Source: Persea americana (taxonomy: Eukaryota; Streptophyta; Magnoliopsida; Laurales; Lauraceae). Taken from it: a stretch of 64,000 nucleotides of DNA. Positions 46,470 to 57,902 of this stretch are shown one piece after another; the first letter of the stretch is position 1, and each line of letters starts with the position of its first letter. Below the pieces are notes generated by a model, which saw only the letters and a list, made by a program, of their open reading frames with translations, was not told where the DNA came from and ran no database searches. Location of the stretch: positions 46,025,682 through 46,089,681 of the forward strand of contig CM056813.1 in NCBI GenBank assembly GCA_029852735.1, given 5' to 3'. The position numbers and the translations under genes are program-made.

Positions 46470-46865
46470 AAGAAGAAACCTGCCCAGATGGAGAAATTAG
46501 GTGTAGATGAGCGGTTGTTGCTTATACAATATTCACACCTCTACAGATTGAGATTGCCCCCACAAGATCACTCTTCCAAAGCTTTGCACTTTCTATAAAT
46601 AAAGAGAGAGGAGGAAAAAAAAGAAGTCTACCCCAATGGAGAAAATAGATGAAGATGAGCATTGCTACTGTTTATACAATATTCAAAAAGAAAAACCTCA
46701 GTAGAATAGAATGGAACAGTGAGAAACAAACCACCCATAAAAAAAATCTTGAAAACTGAGATCTTTCTACTACAGAACGAGGATAAAGGGGCCTACCCAT
46801 ACGGTGAAATTGGAAAACATGTAAGATGAGATGAGCAACGTGCCGCGCGCTGCTGTTTTTCAAAG
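46470..46865 (-). repeat. Three diverged tandem units of about 150 bp
   Basis: The phrases GAAGAAACCTGCCCAGATGGAGAAATT, GAAGTCTACCCCAATGGAGAAAAT and AAGGGGCCTACCCATACGGTGAAATT recur at about 46470, 46620 and 46780. Each is followed by GATGAG and, in two cases, TTATACAATATTCA. Function unknown. Confidence 0.6.
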
Positions 46866-47810
46866 ATGGGAATCCATGTGCATGGATTATTACTTATGAG
46901 TATAGTCTAACAAACAATAATTCAGCTCTTTTTGTATGTGGATTACAAAAAGGCAAAGGTAAAATAAGCAATAAACAAACGCAAGAAAGGCAGCTAACAC
47001 CACATATGCAAAATCACTAGATGATTTCTGCATTGCAAATGCGTACAATGAATCAATTGAAAGAGTACATATTGAAACAGTAAATCAATTGTCTCTACTC
47101 ACTTGTTACTATTGCGACTTGAAAACTTGATATAGAGAAAAAATGCGATTAATAATTGAAAGGAACCCTCGGTAAACTTTATTCACTGCACAAAACAAAT
47201 TCAACAGTAGACTTAGGCATTTTGTATAGTCACTAAGAAGAAAGGAGTTGGCAGAGATCAAAAGAAAATGAAAGTAGAAAGAAGCATTTTCATGTATTGA
47301 GAAGGGATGAAGAATTTGCCAATACCAAATGCACATTCATATCTTATACAAAAAAAAAAAAAAAAAAAAAAGGAAAAAAAAAAGAAAAGAAAAAGAAAAG
47401 TCTGAATCTTGTTTACATTTGATTGAGTTTCTCGCGACTTGGCAGTTGAGCCCTGGTCCAAATCAGGCGAGTCCACAGTTTGATTCTCGACTCCTTGCCA
47501 CAAGTTACATACACTTTAGGTTTTCAAATACCTACCTATTTATAAATGTGAATCACTTCTTTGGATATTTTGTTCCCAAATCAGGCTCAATGCTAATAAT
47601 GATTTGCAGTCAAGAAGGTGATTCCAATATTCACTTTCAACACAAAACACATTGGAATAGTTAGCCATTGCCTCTGCCAAAATGAAACTACCTGTGAATT
47701 GGAAAGTTGGAACTCATCCATGAAACACATTAAAGTTTGTTGAAAATGATTGCGCTCTCATAATACAGGGATAGTAATCAAGATGTTGCTCTTTTACATG
47801 ATAATTCACA

Positions 47811-48272
47811 GACTCAAGCTCATACGTGTGCATTGAAGACTGTTACATCGAGAGTGGAGATGATTTGGCAGCGGTGAAGAGCAGGTGGGACAAATATGGG
47901 ATTAATCTCGCTCGTCCAAGCTCGAACATCACCATAAGGAGGGTGTCTGGAACAACCCCAACATGCTCTAGTGTTGGAATAGAAAGTGAGATGTCTGGAG
48001 GAATATCAAATATGCTGGTGGAGGATTTGCACGTGTGGGATGCAGCAGCAGGGCTGCAAGTGAAGACAGATAGGGGAAGAGGAGGATACATAACCAATAG
48101 TACCATAGCTAACATGACAATGGAGAGGGTGAAGATACCCATTAGATTTAGTAGTGGCTCTAATGACCATCCTGATGAATGGTGGGACCCTAACGCCCTT
48201 CCTGTGGTGAGGGGCATTTTCATAGGTAATGTGACCGGCGTGGAAATTCCATCCTCAAGTTACATAAGCTAA
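47811..48272 (+). pseudogene. Captured GH28 polygalacturonase-like gene fragment
   Basis: The frame starting at DSSSYVCIEDCYIESGDD and continuing AAVKSRWDKYGINLARPSSN, TPTCSSVGIESEMSGGI, VEDLHVWDAAAGLQVKT, GRGGYI, MERVKIPIRFSSGSNDHPD and VVRGIFIGNVTGVE matches plant GH28 proteins of the polygalacturonase-like group. The SGDD acidic pair of the catalytic site is kept and the RIKT-like segment reads LQVKT. GH28 enzymes cut pectin in the cell wall. This is one long internal exon with intron-like sequence upstream (TTCACAG) and no signal peptide, N-terminus or C-terminus, so it is a captured piece. It lies between the two inverted transposase copies. Confidence 0.85.
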
Positions 48273-48676
48273 CATTTTTGAAAGTAGAAAAGTGAGAACA
48301 AGAGGAAGGAGAAGCTTTGATTACAAAGACCTTTCACTCATTCCATCCTAGTGGGTGGAGAACAGCAATCATCATTCAAAACAACCGACACCAACCAAAA
48401 ATCATTCCCAATTTCATTTTCAACTCAACCCCTATTCCCTAATCTCCTTCCACTTACTTTCAAAAATGTTAGCGTATGTAACTTGTGGGTGGTTTGCCAC
48501 AAGCTCCCTCTAGCCTCATCAGATATATTTGTTAATATTCCATTATTGGAAAAAAAATTCCCAATTTCCAATAGAAGACATTGTTGAGAGGCAATTTTTA
48601 TGCTGTATAGAAACTACATGGAGAGAATCTGAAACGGAGAGAGGAACAGGAAGGAGGAAAGAAGAGGGAAAAAAAG

Positions 48677-49430
48677 TTGCGTGCCGAGGGTGGTCCGGTC
48701 GACAGGATGTCCGTCTGGATGCGTTCTCGAGATCCTCGCCACCCGGAGGTTGCGGCTATCTTCGTAAGTTTTTATATTGAACCGCTGAAATTATCTGTCT
48801 ATTACTATGTCTTGTTATGCATGATAATATATTAATGTACGCAAGCCCAGTTTCAGTCACGCTTGGAGGCGGTTCCCGAGTAGGAGCGCAGTTTCCCATC
48901 ATGGAGGGATGAGATATTCTACTCCGTTGTTGGCCGGGACGGGCACGGATACACGCTCACGTATGGGACGGGCATTCCACGCTCACATGTTGCGCGAGCG
49001 GGGTCATCCGGTGCTAGCTCCTCCCAGGGCTTGCGCCTCCGTACAGATGAGGAGGTTGAGGAGTTGCTGCAGTCCATGAAGGCAGCGATCAGAGAGGAGG
49101 TGACAAATGAGGTGAGGGCAGAGATGAGGGCCGAGTTGAGAGCGGAGTTGATAGAGCTGGAGGCTCGTCTATCACAGAGTCGCGGCCCCATCGCTTCAGA
49201 CCCACCACCTACTACTCAGGTTAGTAAGAAAACATTTTGTACGTTATCAATTGTCAATTATGTCATTGATGTGTCAATATTTATGTTGTTTTTTTTTTTT
49301 AAGTTTTTAACTGTATAATAAATAATTACAGGCACCTGACGCTGGCAGTGGCCACAGGGTGAGACATGACTCGGTTGGAGAGGGCAGTCATGATCCGTCA
49401 GGCTCGACTGATCCTGACCAGGTATAAATA
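48677..49430 (+). pseudogene. Inverted second copy of the CACTA transposase 3' part
   Basis: Plus-strand exons repeat the left-arm gene in the opposite orientation: RSRDPRHPEVAAIF near 48720-48765, then SRLEAVPE-stop-ERSFPSWRDEIF from 48847, GRDGHGYTLTYGTGIPRSH, DEEVEELLQSMKAAIREEV and GEGSHDPSGSTDPDQ to 49430. Introns are also conserved (GTAAGTTTTTATATTGAACCGCT). The shared block corresponds to about 43815-44675 inverted, so the copy includes introns and arose at DNA level. The 5' half of the gene is missing here. Confidence 0.85.
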
Positions 49431-49572
49431 TTTTTTTAATTCAAGATTTCAATATGTAGATAAATTTTCTAAGTTGTGTTAGAAACTTATAGATTTTGAA
49501 ACTTAAAAAGTTAGAAACTTATAAATGTAGAAACTTTGAAAGTTATAACCGGAACTGACGGCTCGAGAATTA

Positions 49573-51456
49573 TGAACAAACCACCCCGTCAAAGTTACAA
49601 AGCGACATTAAGTGTTCTACTATCGTGTAAAGTATAAGAGAGAGTCCATAGCTACCTTGATCTTGACGGGTTAATAAAATATTATTCTCATTTTAGATTG
49701 TGTAAATGGCTTTGACAAATATCATCTTAGATTTATTCCCATTGAGATTGGACTGTGTCATCTTTATATTCAAATAATAAAGAAACAAGCTAGGATCATG
49801 AGTTGTATGTTATAGAAAGTGGGCCCTACACTGCAGATTCTAAGGGAGACATAATACATTAGATATCAGACACCAGGTAGAACCATTTAGACCACATATT
49901 TGGAGTTTTAAAAAGGGCTAAAATCCAGATTTGGAGTCTAATAGGCTCATTGGAGGATCATATTGTTAGATCTGAATTCATAGTCTTATTGACTTGTTTA
50001 GATTTTAATCTATGTTCAGCTTTGATTTTAAATTGGCATAATTCAGCTTTGCCAATTTTTTTTTTCTTGGATTTCAATATCCGTCGAAACCACACTGTGG
50101 AGTTCCCTGAAGCATCTTGTATGCATGGCAGATTTTGGATATGCATAATGCATGCATGGTGAATGGTGGGTATCAAAGCTGGAATGCTGATTGCATATGA
50201 ATTCCAACTTCATTGGATAATGAAGGCGACGGGATCAAGAGTGAGTGAGTTGAACAGTTAAATTGTTTTGACTCTGAATGTTGGAGACTTGGGGGGTGCC
50301 TAGTAATATGATCCTGATCATTAAATGAAGATAAGTTTTAGCCTGTTCACAATCTCTTGAAAAGTTCCTTCTCAATTATTAACCATGCATTTGGCAGTCA
50401 CTTGGGCCTTGGACTGCAGTTCTGTCAGTTGGAACATTTCTCAGTCTCTCTCAACTTAATGAATGATGATTGGATTTACAATGTATTGAGTGTGTCCATC
50501 GGGTAGTGAGTGTTTGTTGGTATAATCACCGTCATATAAAAAAAAAATACTACTACCTGCAGTCAATGGCGACTGTGGACTTCTCTCTCTTTGTTATTAA
50601 CAGGGAAAATGACCAAGGGACTGGTTCAGCCCCTTTTTATCTGGCAGTGTCACTGATGGCTGAGGCAGCATGATGGCCTGAGCTTAGACCAGATTGGGCT
50701 GGCCCGTGAGCTAGACTTGGGCCTATTTTTTAGGAACAACAGGTTTTGAAATCGGTGGGAATAAATTGTTGCCCCTATCAATTTTGTTGAAGTGGTTGGC
50801 TGAGTTATATGTAGTGCCTCTTTGTTTCTTGGTTCTTTTAGCTGCGGGAGCTTTATTTATTACAAATCAAAAGCGGAGTACAAGGGTGCATAAAACTGCA
50901 CCATCTAAAATAATGCAACAGACATTATACTAAACTGTGCTTCAGCTGAAGCCATTTCAAACTCAGTTGATTGAAGAGCAGCACGTAAAAGGGATTAGAC
51001 ACAAATGGGTCAGTTATCTAAATTGTTTAAGGTTCTGTGTAAACTGAAACTAACCCACCCTTCCATATACTGATTTTGTGCTGTGATCTTGGGAAAACAG
51101 CAACAAGCTGTTTTTGAGTGAAACCTGTGCTGCAACCAATAGAAAATATATATCATCCAGCCAAGGAGACCATGATGCAAATAAGAGAAAAGTGGATTTT
51201 GGAGGAAACTAGAAGGAGATAATGACACAAATGGGTCAGTTGTGGCTGCAAAAGGAAGCCTCCACCACCATAACTGGTATGGGCAGTGGTAGAGTAGGTA
51301 GAAATGGACCCAGTAGCAGTGCTAGCCACATCTCACTAGTTCTTCTCTTTTTTGAGATTTTAATTTTTTCTTTCTAGTTGATGAAGATTTGATCTCAATA
51401 AATTTAGTACAAGAGTAGCTAGTATGTGTTTACTACGGAACCCCTATGGATCTCCG

Positions 51457-51531
<75 letters not shown>

Positions 51532-52280
51532 GTGAAGCAGCCTGATGTTTTAGGCAAATGAATGGATCATGGGCTATCTAAAAATTGCTACAATTGCAGC
51601 ACTATAACATTTGGATTAGGGTGAACAGTTTGAAATTGTGTATAATGGTTTGTTTGATTAGAAGAAATTGATGTGATTTAGAAATTCAGGTTTGCTCATT
51701 CTAATTATTTAATTGCTATCTCTTCTAGATTGGAAAGTGCTCCACTGTCAGGTAAGACTCGGAGAATTTTGATGGCTAAAAGTGCTATTTCATACAAGTA
51801 AGCCCTTTTGTCACTTGGGGTTGAATCAATGACATGGGTAATAATTAAGAAGTGCCTTATCCGAACTCTCAACAAATGAAATCTGGATTTCAAATGTTAG
51901 TAAAATCGTCTTTAACGGTCTCTTCTGTATGACACCACAGAAGAGGAAACTTCACTGAAAATGCAAGTGGTTTCTTATCGGGCACAGAAAAGATCCAACA
52001 AAAATAGAGATCTTCCATGAAAAACCCATTATTATAGAGCATAAAATAAGAAAAGAAAAAAGAAAACACATAGAACATACCTTCCCCTTTCTGCATAAAC
52101 TTGCTTGTGCAAATGTGCCCTGAGAGTCTATTTGGTAGCAATACTTTAAAGTATTTATATTTGAAGAATTTAAAAATCCTCTAAAATTCTTGTGAGAAAC
52201 TCCATCATTAGAATTCCTCAAATGTCACAGGTGGGCTTTGGATGAGGATTTGGGTGGGGCTTGGGAGATCAGCGTAATTG
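49573..52280. other. Insert of unknown origin in right arm
   Basis: Non-coding or unrecognised sequence, with a (CT)n(CA)n microsatellite at 51460-51530. No domain was recognised in its short frames. It may hold further introns or flanks of captured genes. Confidence 0.45.
51460..51530 (+). repeat. (CT)n(CA)n microsatellite
   Basis: A long CT run passes directly into a CA run, a compound dinucleotide repeat of about 70 bases. Confidence 0.95.
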
Positions 52281-52282
52281 TT

Positions 52283-52590
52283 TGGTTCCCCGATCTCTTC
52301 GATTACTACGTCAACAACGACGATCAAGAAGTTTTCAGTAAGGAATTGCAGCTGGACGCCTAGGTATAATTGGAATGGTTGTGCAATTTTTCCTTGTTGG
52401 GTTCATTTCGATTTGAGATTTAGTATTTTTTTAAAATATGGGTTTTGTTTGAACTAGGGTTTAGATTTCTGTTTTCTTATTGGATTTGTGATTTCTGGGT
52501 TGTTTGGTGTGGATTTGATATTGGAATTGTTTGTGTTTTCAGGTGTTTTACTTTGACATTGGTGAGAATAAAAGGGGGCGCTTTTTGAAG
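52283..52590 (+). pseudogene. Captured Pur-alpha-like gene fragment (two exons and an intron)
   Basis: Exon one (about 52283-52363) reads WFPDLFDYYVNNDDQEVFSK then ELQLDA and a TAG where Lys is expected, directly before a GT donor. The intron ends TTTTCAG at 52542. Exon two (52543-52590) reads VFYFDIGENKRGRFLK before another GT. This matches plant Pur-alpha single-stranded nucleic-acid-binding proteins (PUR repeat, F-Y-F-D-x-G-E-N-x-R-G-R-F-L-K). Intron retention shows DNA-level capture. The nonsense codon and missing remainder make it non-functional. Confidence 0.85.
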
Positions 52591-53389
52591 GTGATTACAG
52601 TCATCTATGTGTTTGGTTTGCTTTTTCCTTTTTTTTTAAGTTCTCCCTTTGTCTCTGTTTGGAGTGATGGTAATTGTTATTTTGGGATGCATACCTTTTT
52701 CTCTGTATATGGATTGAGTTGGGGATGCTCTTAAGCATTTCACCCATACATGAAGTACAACAATGGAATCAACACACCAAATTATTAGTAAATCAGTAAT
52801 CAAATATTTCATTTAAATTGAAGGGATTACATGTATATACAGAAGCTTACACTTCCTCTCCTTATTGCTAAATAGTTTATTAAAATTGAAGGTACTACAA
52901 GTATGTACAGAGGCTTGCACTTCATCTCCTTATTGTTCTTGTACCAAGAGTCCAAGACTCTTCAAGTACTCAACCACTTTGTTTTCTGTTCAAAGATCTC
53001 AACTACTCTTCTTTCCACTTGTTTCTTATGATTAATATATTAAAAGTTATTAAAACGTTGGAGCTCCCTTGAGAATAGAACAGATATGAGGAGAACTTGT
53101 CCTTGCCTCAAGTTTTCATTTTGGAACTTGAATTGCATCATTTAAATTATTGAAAATGTGATATTACTTCACCACCTTTTCTCTTTTCCAATCAAGTGTA
53201 ATGATGTACATGTATGTTTGGGTCTGATGCACCTTGCTAGGGCCTGAGAACATCAACAATCAAAATTGAAACAATCTCCTCTTGGTCTTACCTTTATGAA
53301 CTCCCTGTTAGTTACATGACACTTGAACTTAACTATTCTTGATGTTAACATTATGTGGTCAATATGGAACATATTGTCTCAGCAAAAGG
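52591..53389. other. No gene recognised
   Basis: Sequence between the Pur-alpha fragment and the right satellite array. A short direct repeat (AATTGAAGG.ATTACA.GTATATACAGA.GCTT) occurs near 52817-52850 and 52878-52915. Otherwise nothing recognised. Confidence 0.4.
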
Positions 53390-55145
53390 TTAGGAAAAAT
53401 GGCCTTTCGCGGCCCAAACCGGGAAAACGGTCTCCGTTGCTCGTGAAACTGGACGGGCATGAGCCCCTAGTCATTCGTGACTTGCCGGAGCTGACGGCTC
53501 GAGAATTGGACTCCCGGACTGCTCGTAAAGTCGAAATGTAGGTTTCGCCATAAACGTGAATTAAAAATTTGGAAAAACGGCCTTTGGCGGCCCAAACCGG
53601 GCAAACAGGCTCCGTTGCTCGTGAAACCGGACAGGCATGAGCCCCTAGTCATTCTTGACTTGTCGGCGCTGACGGCTCGAGAATTGGACTCCCGGATTGC
53701 TTGTAAAGTCGAAACGTAGGTTTCGCCTTAAACGTGACCTTAAAACTTGGAAAAATGGCCTCCGAGCGCCCAAACCGGGCAAACGGGCTCCGTTGCCCGT
53801 GAAATCGGACCGGCACGAGCCCCTAGTCATTTGTGACTTACCGGAGTTGACGGCTCGAGAATTGAACCCACGGATTGCTCGTAAAGTCGAAACGTAGGTT
53901 TCGCCTTAAATGTGACATTAAAACTTGGAAAAATGGCCTCCGAGCGCCCAAACAGGACAAATGGGCTCCATTGCCCTTGAAACCGGACGGGCACGGGCCC
54001 CTAGTCATTTGTGACTTGCCGGAGCTGACGGCTCGAGAATTGGACTCCCGGATTGCTCGTAAAGTCAAAACGTAGGTTTCGCCTTAAACGTGAATTTAAA
54101 ACTTGGAAAAATGGCCTTTGGCGGCCCAAACCAGGCAAACGGTCTCCATTGCTAGTGAAACTGGACGGGCACGAGCCCCTAGTCATTCGCGACTTGCCGG
54201 AGCTGACGGCTCGAGAATTGGACTCCCGGATTGCTCGTAAAGTCGAAACGTAGGTTTCGCCATAAACGTGAATTAAAAATTTGGAAAAATGGGCTTTGGC
54301 TGCCCAAAGCGGGCAAACATGCTCCGTTGCTCGTGAAACCGGACGGGCACGAGCCCCTAGTCATTCTTGACTTGCCAGAGCTGACGGCTCGAGAATTGGA
54401 CTCCCGGATTGCTCGTAAAGTCGAAACGTAGGTTTCGCCTTAAACATGACCTTAAAACTTGGAAAAATGGCCTCCGAGCGCCCAAACAGGGCAAATGGGC
54501 TCCGTTGCCCTTGAAACCGGACAGGCACGAGCCCCTTGTCATTTGTGACTTGCCGGAGCTGACGGCTCGAGAATTGGACTCCCGGATTGCTCGTAAAGTC
54601 GAAACGTAGGTTTCGCCTTAAACGTGAATTTAAAACTTGGAAAAAGGTCCTTTGGCGGCCCAAACCGGGCAAACGGTCTCCGTTGCTTGTGAAACTAGAC
54701 GGGCACGAGCCCCTAGTCATTTGTGACTTGCCGGAGCTGACGGTTCGAGAATTGGACTCCCGGATTGCTCGTAAAGTTGAAACGTAGGTTTCGCCATAAA
54801 CGTGAATTAAAAATTTGGAAAAATGGGCTTTGGCTGCCCAAACCGGGCAAACAGGCTCCGTTGCTCGTGAAACCGGACGGGCACGAGTCCCTAGTCATTC
54901 TTGACTTCCAGGAGCTGACGGCTCGAGAATTGGACTCCCGGATTGCTCGTAAAGTCGAAACGTAGGTTTTGCCTTAAACGTGACCTTAAAACTTGGAAAA
55001 TGGCCTCCGAGCTCCCAAACCGGGCAAACGGGCTCCGTTGCCCGTGAAACTGGACGGGCACGAGCCCCTAGTCATTTGTGACTTGCCGGAGCTGACGGCT
55101 CGAGAATTGGACTCCCGGATTGCTCGTAAAGTCGAAACGTAGGTT
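53390..55145 (+). repeat. 178-bp satellite array, right arm (about 10 monomers)
   Basis: It is the same monomer as the left array in inverted orientation, spacing 178 bp. Here every third monomer is most alike: 53875 with 54409, 54053 with 54587, 54231 with 54765 are each 534 bp apart. The array is thus a 3-mer higher-order repeat, unlike the 4-mer of the left arm. The short frames across it are repeat by-products. Confidence 0.95.
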
Positions 55146-55249
55146 TAACTTTCAAAATTTTATTTTTAGTTCTTAATTTTGTTTATATTTACTATATATT
55201 GCCAATTCTTATAATTAACTATTAATATTTATTTCCCTTTTTGTCTTCA

Positions 55250-55300
55250 GGTTTCAGAGCATCGGATCGATCACGGCACCCTACTCAGACAGCATGTTTA
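55250..55300 (+). other. Terminal transposase exon, right arm
   Basis: TTGTCTTCAG is followed by GTTTCAGAGCATCGGATCG and CACGGCACCCTACTCAGAC, the direct counterpart of 38260-38310 inverted. It lies outside the satellite array, so the array sits in what would be an intron or 3' region of the gene. Confidence 0.6.
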
Positions 55301-55529
55301 TTTTTGTTTTTATTATTATTATTTTTTTTGCTGGAAATGTAATGAATATAATTTGTTGAAACTTTTGTAATGTTTTGAATATCATTAATATAAGACTTTA
55401 TTCTGTTATTAGTATTTTTAATTATATTGTTAATTGATTGTAGTAGTTGTATATAATATATTCAGGTACAGGTATAAAAAAACAGGTACAAATAAGGAAA
55501 ATAAAAGAGGAAATGAAAAAAAAAATCTA

Positions 55530-55891
55530 ACCTTTAGCGGCCGCCACTGGCGGTCGCTAAAAGTCTTAAAATTTTGACATTAGCGACGGCTTGTGGCGGT
55601 CGCTAAAAGCATAAATTTTTTAAAAAAAACACATTAGCGACGGCTTTTGGCGGTCGCTAAAAGTTTTAAATTTTTTTTTAAAAACATTCGCAACGGCCCT
55701 TGGCGGTCGCTAAAAGTTTTAAAAAGGCGGTCGCTAAAAATGTCTTGGCGGTCGCTAATAGTCTTCTGCGACGAATTTATTGCGTCGCTCTGTTGGCGGT
55801 CGCTGGACCGTCGCTAAAGACTATTAGCGACTGCCAAGACACTTTTAGTGACGGCTATTGGCGGCCGCTAAAAGTCCATTTTCTAGTAGTG
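55530..55891 (-). repeat. CACTA right terminus with subterminal motifs
   Basis: Repeated GGCGGTCGCTAAAAG and TTAGCGACGGC motifs are followed by the terminus TTTCTAGTAGTG. The outer 70 bp or so is the inverted match of 37691-37765. Confidence 0.9.
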
Positions 55892-56256
55892 ATAGATCAT
55901 TCATATTTTCATAAAATTTGATTTTGGTAAGTAGGATCTAATTTAGGAAACTTAGTTTTGATTTTTCTTATATTAAATTGGTTGTTTTGATGAGTTTGTT
56001 ACTTTTGCAGGTTATAGTTAGAATAACTTGAATAAACTAGGTTTCTTTACTTAGTTTAGGATTATATTTTATTTGGAAAGTTGTAATTGTTAATTTTCAG
56101 TTTTTAGGAATTTTTTCTTGTAATTTAATTAGTTTCCATTTAGGCCAGATTTAGTGTTTATTTAGGATAGGTCAAAGTTGAAAAGTTTCTTAAAAAGCAT
56201 TGCTCCCTGTGGATCGACCTGGATTTACCAGATTATTACTACAATCGCACCCTACA
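55892..56256 (+). mobile_element. 5' LTR fragment of an Athila/Tat-like element
   Basis: The sequence ends CTCCCTGTGGATCGACC... and CGCACCCTACA, typical of the 3' part of such LTRs, and is followed after CTTGGGGTCCGAATAAGTTTT by the primer site (split by the second CACTA). The left part of this LTR is missing: the large CACTA abuts it and a different element lies on its other side. Confidence 0.7.
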
Positions 56257-57123
56257 CTTGGGGTCCGAATAAGTTTTTGCACTACACCAAAAATGGTGAT
56301 TTGGAACGTTGGGTTGAAGCGGTACCCTGCCGTTTCAGAATAGAAACGGTTTTCAACCATTCGAGCGGAGAGAACCGTTCGTAATCTAAAAAAGTGGGCC
56401 AACAATAAAAAAAACCCTCTCTTGAGATAAAAACCTAAAACGTTCCCCCCTTTCAAGCCCGTTCCCTCCATTCTCATCGCGTGCTGCTCCTCTAACGCCT
56501 CAAAGTCTCTCACAAGAAATCCGGCAACGACCCTCCCTTCAAGCGTTGTCATCTCCTCCTTAGTCGTCTTGAGACATGTTGAAGAACGACCTCCCTTCAC
56601 CAAAGATCTCGTCGGAGAAGACGACAATCTTGTTGGAGAAGATCGGATCTGGCTATCTCCGACATCTACTAGTTCAGATACTTTTTGCACTGCACTACTC
56701 TTGCCAATAGTGATGCCTCATCCTAGTGTAGAAACCCTAATCCAAGAAACTTGGTCAATACTCAAACGAATCTGCCGTCTGCCTTCGCCGGAGCTGGAGG
56801 TGGAGCTACCGGCTGTGATCGCTCATCTCTCTCTCAGATCAGAAAAGGCCCTCTCTTTCATTGTTTAACTGGAAGACATCAGATCTCTGATCTCATGGTT
56901 GGAAAGGTTTTTTCTCTCTCTGGTTTCAATTCAAAATGCCCAATTTCTTGGTTACTTGGATTGTGTTCTCTTTCATTTTTATTCTTCTTTATAGTGATCC
57001 AAGTTTGATTGGGGTTTTGACTTTTCCTTTTAGGTTTCATTTTTAGGGTTTTATTGGTGTGTTTTTCTCATTTTAAATGATGAAAACTTCTTGGCGGTGA
57101 AGCACTCCTTGGCTCCCAAGTGC

Positions 57124-57561
57124 TCAAGACCAAATCTGTTGATGTTCTGCCATGGCTCCAAGATCCGAACATGCATTTGTTTTTGTTTTCCTTGTTCTTT
57201 TTTTGAAAAAGGGGCATTCGTTCAATTTGGGTTGGCTTTCATGCTGAACTTCTGTAATAGGCAAATCGATTGTAAGTGACCTAGGCAAGCCATCATTATT
57301 CCACACATGGACCGGCTGAGTGGTAGGAACCAATTGATTTGATATATTTTTAGCTTGAATTGAGGACTCATTCCCCGGTATATGAGTGGTACCAGTGGGA
57401 CAAGGTGGATCTGTTGTTGATTCATTGTGTAGCTGATCGTCAATGGGTCCAGCATTCGATGGTGTTGGGCGATGCAACTCGTCGTGCACTGGTGGCAGTT
57501 TGATGGCTTCGGATGACCCTTCTTGCATTTGTGGACCAAATATGTTAAAACAGTCTACCAC
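57124..57561 (-). other. Unrecognised open frame in second CACTA
   Basis: A 145-codon frame on the minus strand has phrases such as PPVHDELHRPTPSNAGPIDD and TTHIPGNESSIQAKN, and is rich in P, T, N and Q. No domain was recognised. It may be a further captured fragment or chance. It is antisense to the ARF exons downstream. Confidence 0.25.
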
Positions 57562-57859
57562 AGCCGTGTTTCTGTCGGCATGCGCTTTAGAATGCTGTTT
57601 GAAACAGAGGAGTCAAGTGTCTGGCTATAGGCTCCAAGGCTTGTAGTTATTCCTCTTGTTTGCTGCTTTTTGGAGTTCTATTAGATACACATACTAATCT
57701 TTGTGAAGTGTTCATATTATCATAGCTCCCCTGTCTTGTCATTCATGAACTGCCATGGTTATAGTTCTTAGTTTTTACATTGTATTTGCTATTTTGTAAT
57801 ACTTTTACAGATGAAACTTCAGAATAGTGTTGTTATGTCTTTGTGGTAGAGCTGCATCA

Positions 57860-57902
57860 ATGAAGCTCTCTTCATCTGGTTTTACTCATCAGATGCAAGA
57901 AG
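57860..57902 (+). pseudogene. Captured ARF first coding exon
   Basis: ATG at 57860 opens MKLSSSGFTHQMQE and the exon ends at a GT donor at 57903. This is the N-terminus typical of ARF6/ARF8-type auxin response factors (M-K-L-S-x-S-G-x-x-x-Q-x-x-E-G). The captured piece therefore includes the natural start codon. The next exons of the gene (E-L-W-H-A-C-A-G-P region) were not found, so the copy is internally incomplete. Confidence 0.75.

Larger units (their letters stand above)
37691..55891. mobile_element. 18.2-kb CACTA (En/Spm) structure, apparently an inverted dimer
   Basis: Termini CACTACTAGAGAAAGGAG and, on the other strand, CACTACTAGAAAATGGAC are CACTA-type and continue as long imperfect inverted repeats. 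Both arms carry, from outside inward, GCGACCGCC subterminal motifs, a short terminal exon with GAGCATCGGATCGATC, a 178-bp satellite array and exons of the same transposase gene reading outward. Both arms are therefore 3' ends. The flanking triplets TAA and ATA do not match, and the two flanks belong to unrelated retrotransposons. This suggests two elements were joined or an aberrant transposition product. No complete transposase remains. Confidence 0.85.

Noticed and set aside
47258..47664. Phenylalanine-rich and lysine-rich open frames
   Set aside because: They are translations of an A-rich low-complexity tract near 47350-47400.
47843..48223. 126-codon minus-strand frame opposite the GH28 exon
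   Set aside because: It is the antisense shadow of the GH28 fragment, which has clear family motifs on the plus strand.
37691..55891. Single ordinary autonomous CACTA element
   Set aside because: Both ends carry the same terminal exon and outward-reading transposase copies, and the flanking triplets do not match.
55892..56279. Continuation of the Tekay/Del-like LTR from 37690 on the far side of the large CACTA
   Set aside because: The sequence instead ends in an Athila-type LTR edge and primer site, with no family landmarks of the long LTRs.
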